This document shows positions 61,251 to 64,000 of a stretch of 64,000 nucleotides of DNA, piece after piece. The notes under the pieces were generated by a model that was not told where the DNA came from, searched no databases, and was given only the letters and a program-made list of their open reading frames with translations. A program made the position numbers and the translations under genes. Origin of the DNA: CAYRXM01 sp964428175 (lineage in GTDB: Bacteria > Chloroflexota > Anaerolineae > JAFGEY01); the NCBI GenBank assembly GCA_964428175.1, contig CAYRXM010000007.1, positions 1 through 64,000 on the forward strand. The letters are read 5' to 3'. Positions within the stretch are counted from its first letter, which is position 1. Every line of letters starts with the position of its first letter.

Positions 61251-61279
61251 TTGCCAAGATGGGCCGTCTGTGCTATTAT
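61251..61279 (+). promoter_or_regulatory. Promoter of the Hfq-like gene
   Basis: TTGCCA (61251-61256), a 17 bp spacer and TATTAT (61274-61279). Confidence 0.55.
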
Positions 61280-61318
61280 TGGCAAACCGTATCAAGTACA
61301 TGCAGAGAAAGGACCACC

Positions 61319-61561
61319 ATGTCAAACGAGAGAGACAAAACCAAGCGTAACTGGGGACAGAGTCAGGCCACCTATTTGATGGCATTGGAAAAAAGGTGGA
61401 TCAAGATAGCCTTTCTGGATGGCAAAACGCTCAAAGGCATTCTGACCGGCGTGGATACCTATGAGATTTTTGTCAAGCCGCAGCGCGGCCCGGAGGTGTT
61501 GATCAGCAAAGGGGCGATCAAGTACATTCATCCCACCACGGCGGACGACGACGAGGAGTAA
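61319..61561 (+). CDS. Hfq/Sm-like RNA-binding protein
   Basis: 80 aa. A basic, glutamine-containing N-terminal helix is followed by an Sm1-like segment (about 28-54, KIAFLDGKTLKGILTGVD) and an Sm2-like segment (about 59-72, EVLISKGAIKYIHP) comparable to VYKHAISTVVP of Hfq. The C-terminus is short and acidic. It probably forms a ring binding U-rich RNA, but the canonical YKH motif is replaced by SKG, so it is a divergent member. AAAGGA precedes the ATG. It is co-transcribed with the following kinase gene. Confidence 0.7.
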   Translation: MSNERDKTKRNWGQSQATYLMALEKRWIKIAFLDGKTLKGILTGVDTYEIFVKPQRGPEVLISKGAIKYIHPTTADDDEE

Positions 61562-61563
61562 GG

Positions 61564-62202
61564 GTGAAAAAATTCATCGCCGTGGCTGGAAACATCGGCG
61601 TAGGCAAATCGACGCTGGCCCAGTTGCTGTGCGAGTTTTACCTGTGGGAGCCGTTTTACGAAGCGGTCGATGATAACCCCTACCTGGCCGATTTTTATCA
61701 GGACATGAAAACCTGGGCCTTTCATTCCCAGGTCTTCTTTTTGTCGCGGCGGCTCGGCCACCATCGACAGATCGTCGAGCGGCCGGGCACGGTGGTGCAG
61801 GATCGCACCGTTTACGAGGATGCCGAGGTCTTTGCGCGCAACCTCTACGAGCAGGGATCGATGAGCGCGCGCGATTACGGCAGCTATCGCGAGCTGTACG
61901 AGACGGTGATTGGGATCATGCCGCCGCCGGACCTGGTGATCTATTTGCAAGCCTCTGTGCCGACATTGATCGAGCGCATCCGCCGGCGCGGGCGCGATTA
62001 TGAGCAGGGCATCTCGACCGAGTATTTGGAGCGGCTCAATCGCTACTATGAAGAGTGGATGGCCGCGTTTACCCTGTGCCCGGTGCTCACCGTGCCCACC
62101 GACGACCTCGATTTTGTCAGCAACGGCACGCACCTGGAATTGATCACCGCCCGCGTCCTCGACAAGCTGCACGGCAAAGAGACCGTCGTGTTTGATCGCT
62201 GA
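61564..62202 (+). CDS. Deoxynucleoside kinase
   Basis: 212 aa. The P-loop is GNIGVGKST (8-16), and the dNK/dGK-family DRTVYEDAEVFA motif holds the catalytic Asp-Arg. RIRRRGRDYEQ forms the lid. It phosphorylates deoxyribonucleosides in salvage; specificity cannot be read. The start is GTG, 2 bp after the Hfq-like stop, so translation is coupled. Confidence 0.9.
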   Translation: MKKFIAVAGNIGVGKSTLAQLLCEFYLWEPFYEAVDDNPYLADFYQDMKTWAFHSQVFFLSRRLGHHRQIVERPGTVVQDRTVYEDAEVFARNLYEQGSMSARDYGSYRELYETVIGIMPPPDLVIYLQASVPTLIERIRRRGRDYEQGISTEYLERLNRYYEEWMAAFTLCPVLTVPTDDLDFVSNGTHLELITARVLDKLHGKETVVFDR

Positions 62203-62244
62203 TCGCTGGTGTTCAGCTATAATTAAATAGATGGAGGTTGTGCA

Positions 62245-63897
62245 ATGAAGCGCACCATCCGCGCCCCACGAGGCGCACAACTCACCTGCAAGAACTGGTT
62301 GATCGAAGCGCCCTATCGTATGCTGCAAAACAACCTCGACCCTCAGGTGGCCGGTGACCCCGACCACTTGATCGTCTACGGCGGGCGGGGCAAGGCGGCG
62401 CGCAACTGGGCCTGCTTTGACGCCATTCTCGCTGCCTTGCGCGCGCTCGAAGCGGACGAGACCCTGCTTGTCCAGTCGGGCAAGCCAGTCGCCGTGTTTC
62501 GCACCCACCTCGATGCCCCTCGCGTCCTCCTCGCCAATTCGAACATCGTCCCGGCCTGGGCCACCCAGGAAAACTTTGACCGCTGGGAGCAGGCCGGGCT
62601 GATCATGTACGGCCAGATGACCGCCGGAAGCTGGATTTACATCGGCACGCAGGGCATTCTGCAGGGCACCTATGAGACGCTTGGCGCGTTGGCCCGCCAG
62701 CACGGCTGGGGCAGCCTCAAAGGCAAGTTTGTGCTCACCGCCGGGCTGGGTGAGATGGGCGGCGCGCAGCCGCTGGCGGTGACGATGAACGAGGGCGTCG
62801 GCCTGATCGTCGAGGTCGACCGCGCGCGGGCTGAACGGCGGCTGGCCTTGCGCCAGATCGATCAGGTGACCGACGACCTGGAAGAGGCCATGACCTGGAT
62901 CGAGGCGGCGCTCAAGCGCCGCGAGCCGCGTTCGATTGGGCTGGTGGGCAACGCCGCCGAAATCCTCCCCGAGCTGGTGCTGCGCGGCGTGACCCCCGAT
63001 GTGGTCACCGACCAGACCTCGGCGCATGACCCGCTGTACGGCTATATCCCGGCCGGGATGACGCTGGACGAGGCCGCTGCGCTGCGTGCCGGCGATCCCG
63101 CCGAATACCAGCGCCGCTCGACCGAGTCGATGGCCCGCCATGTGCAGGCCATGCTCGATCTGAAGGCGCACGGCAGCGTGGTTTTTGATTACGGCAACAA
63201 CCTGCGCCAGCGCGCCCTTGACGCCGGGATAAAAAATGCCTTCGATTATCCTGGATTTGTCCCCGCTTACATCCGTCCCCTCTTTTGTGAAGGAAAGGGC
63301 CCGTTTCGATGGGTGGCCCTGTCCGGCGATCCGCAAGACCTCTATGCCACCGACGAGGCGATCCTGGAACTGTTTCCCGATGACACACATTTGCAGCGCT
63401 GGATTCGTATGGCGCAAGAAAAAGTCGAATTTCAGGGCTTGCCCGCGCGCATCTGTTGGCTGGGCTACGGCGAGCGGGCCAGGGCCGGGCTGCGCTTCAA
63501 CGAGCTGGTCGCTGCGGGCCGGGTGAGTGCGCCGATCGTGATCGGCCGCGACCACCTGGACAGTGGATCGGTGGCGTCGCCCAACCGCGAGACGGAAGGG
63601 ATGCGCGACGGTTCGGATGCCATCGCCGATTGGCCGCTGCTCAACGCGCTGCTCAACGCCGTCGGCGGGGCGACCTGGGTCAGCATCCACCACGGCGGCG
63701 GGGTGGGCATTGGCTACAGCATCCATGCCGGGCAGGTCATCGTCGCCGACGGCACGCCGGAGGCCGCGCGCCGCCTGGAGCGCGTGCTGACTACCGATCC
63801 CGGCCTGGGCGTTGTCCGCCACGCCGACGCGGGCTACGAACAGGCGGTCGAGTTTGCCAGGGAGCAGGGGATCAAGATGCCGATGGAGAGGAGTTAA
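62245..63897 (+). CDS. hutU: Urocanate hydratase
   Basis: 550 aa, standard length. It converts urocanate to imidazolonepropionate in histidine breakdown, using NAD+ as electrophile. IVYGGRGKAARNW near the start, SNIVPAWAT, GQMTAGSWIYIG and KGKFVLTAGLGEMGGAQPLA are characteristic, as are DQTSAHDP and FCEGKGPFRW. GGAGG precedes the ATG. No other hut genes lie in the window; they may follow downstream. Confidence 0.95.
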   Translation: MKRTIRAPRGAQLTCKNWLIEAPYRMLQNNLDPQVAGDPDHLIVYGGRGKAARNWACFDAILAALRALEADETLLVQSGKPVAVFRTHLDAPRVLLANSNIVPAWATQENFDRWEQAGLIMYGQMTAGSWIYIGTQGILQGTYETLGALARQHGWGSLKGKFVLTAGLGEMGGAQPLAVTMNEGVGLIVEVDRARAERRLALRQIDQVTDDLEEAMTWIEAALKRREPRSIGLVGNAAEILPELVLRGVTPDVVTDQTSAHDPLYGYIPAGMTLDEAAALRAGDPAEYQRRSTESMARHVQAMLDLKAHGSVVFDYGNNLRQRALDAGIKNAFDYPGFVPAYIRPLFCEGKGPFRWVALSGDPQDLYATDEAILELFPDDTHLQRWIRMAQEKVEFQGLPARICWLGYGERARAGLRFNELVAAGRVSAPIVIGRDHLDSGSVASPNRETEGMRDGSDAIADWPLLNALLNAVGGATWVSIHHGGGVGIGYSIHAGQVIVADGTPEAARRLERVLTTDPGLGVVRHADAGYEQAVEFAREQGIKMPMERS

Positions 63898-64000
63898 AAG
63901 TTGCGGGTTGCAAGCTGCGGGTTACGAGTGGCCTGGCGTTTCACGGAATACGCAATACGCAGTACGAATTAGAAAGTTTAACATAAAATGCGAATTTTAA
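63898..64000. repeat. Low-complexity repeat tract at the window edge
   Basis: Tandem-like TTGCGGGTTGCAAGCTGCGGGTT, then ATACGCAATACGCAGTACGAATTAG. The style is like the CAAAT/GCAAA tract at 8754-8834. No gene is seen before the edge. Confidence 0.45.

Noticed and set aside
1..64000. CRISPR array or cas genes
   Set aside because: No regularly spaced repeats of 24-40 bp and no cas-like product were seen. The only tandem repeats are three 18 bp units inside a gene.
1..64000. Prophage or transposase
   Set aside because: No integrase, transposase, terminase or capsid-like protein was recognised. The small helical protein at 7534-7890 is only vaguely holin-like.

Overview
The window is a GC-rich bacterial chromosome segment, densely packed with short intergenic gaps. 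The gene mix suggests an uncultured Chloroflexota bacterium (Anaerolineae/Caldilineae-like). Supporting features are a T-box leader, a LysW-like carrier, an Hfq-like Sm protein next to a deoxynucleoside kinase, a PdtaS/PdtaR-type kinase and ANTAR regulator, a giant GAF histidine kinase, many family 4 glycosyltransferases and dispersed palindromic repeats. This placement is inferred from gene content only; no 16S rRNA or tRNA gene was found.

Layout. 0-3.6 kb: metal efflux (MerR regulator, CPC-type P-ATPase) and a LysW-like carrier protein. 3.6-7.9 kb: an acetyltransferase/beta-sandwich fusion preceded by a 0.7 kb structured leader with small ORFs, two near-identical hairpins and an apparent transcription attenuator. 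8-10.4 kb: a membrane protein and a cobalamin-binding-type radical SAM protein. 10.5-19.3 kb: an oligopeptide/oligosaccharide ABC operon (binding protein, two permeases, two ATPases) and a large unassigned protein. 19.3-24.7 kb: cell-surface glycan genes (UDP-glucuronate decarboxylase, O-antigen ligase, GtrA, glycosyltransferase) ending in a ChlI-like AAA ATPase. 24.8-32 kb: a short phosphohexomutase-like protein, a zinc-finger protein, UvsE, two glycosyltransferases, a sulfotransferase and a CCA-adding enzyme.

32.2-34.5 kb: a restriction-modification pair, visibly more AT-rich than its surroundings, with an NgoMIV-type endonuclease and an amino-methyltransferase. 34.5-48.2 kb: housekeeping and degradative genes (S9 peptidase, Nth, lipoprotein, ThiI, polyprenyl synthase, ACP, sulfatase, RraA-like protein, GT-C transferase, LysA, RsgA). 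48.4-54 kb: signal transduction. 54.4-56.4 kb: TrpB2 under a Trp-specific T-box with a UGG specifier. 56.5-59.9 kb: a sugar-processing set (Gfo/Idh/MocA oxidoreductase, sugar isomerase-like protein, GH30-like lipoprotein). 59.9-61.2 kb: an XRE regulator with two operator palindromes, a small coiled-coil protein and a prepilin peptidase. 61.3-64 kb: Hfq-like protein, deoxynucleoside kinase, urocanate hydratase and a trailing low-complexity repeat.

Most neighbouring genes overlap by 1-4 bases or lie under 15 bp apart, which indicates translationally coupled operons. Strong promoter matches (TTGACA, 16-17 bp, TATAAT-like) precede many units. The least explained element is the 6.8-7.5 kb leader region.
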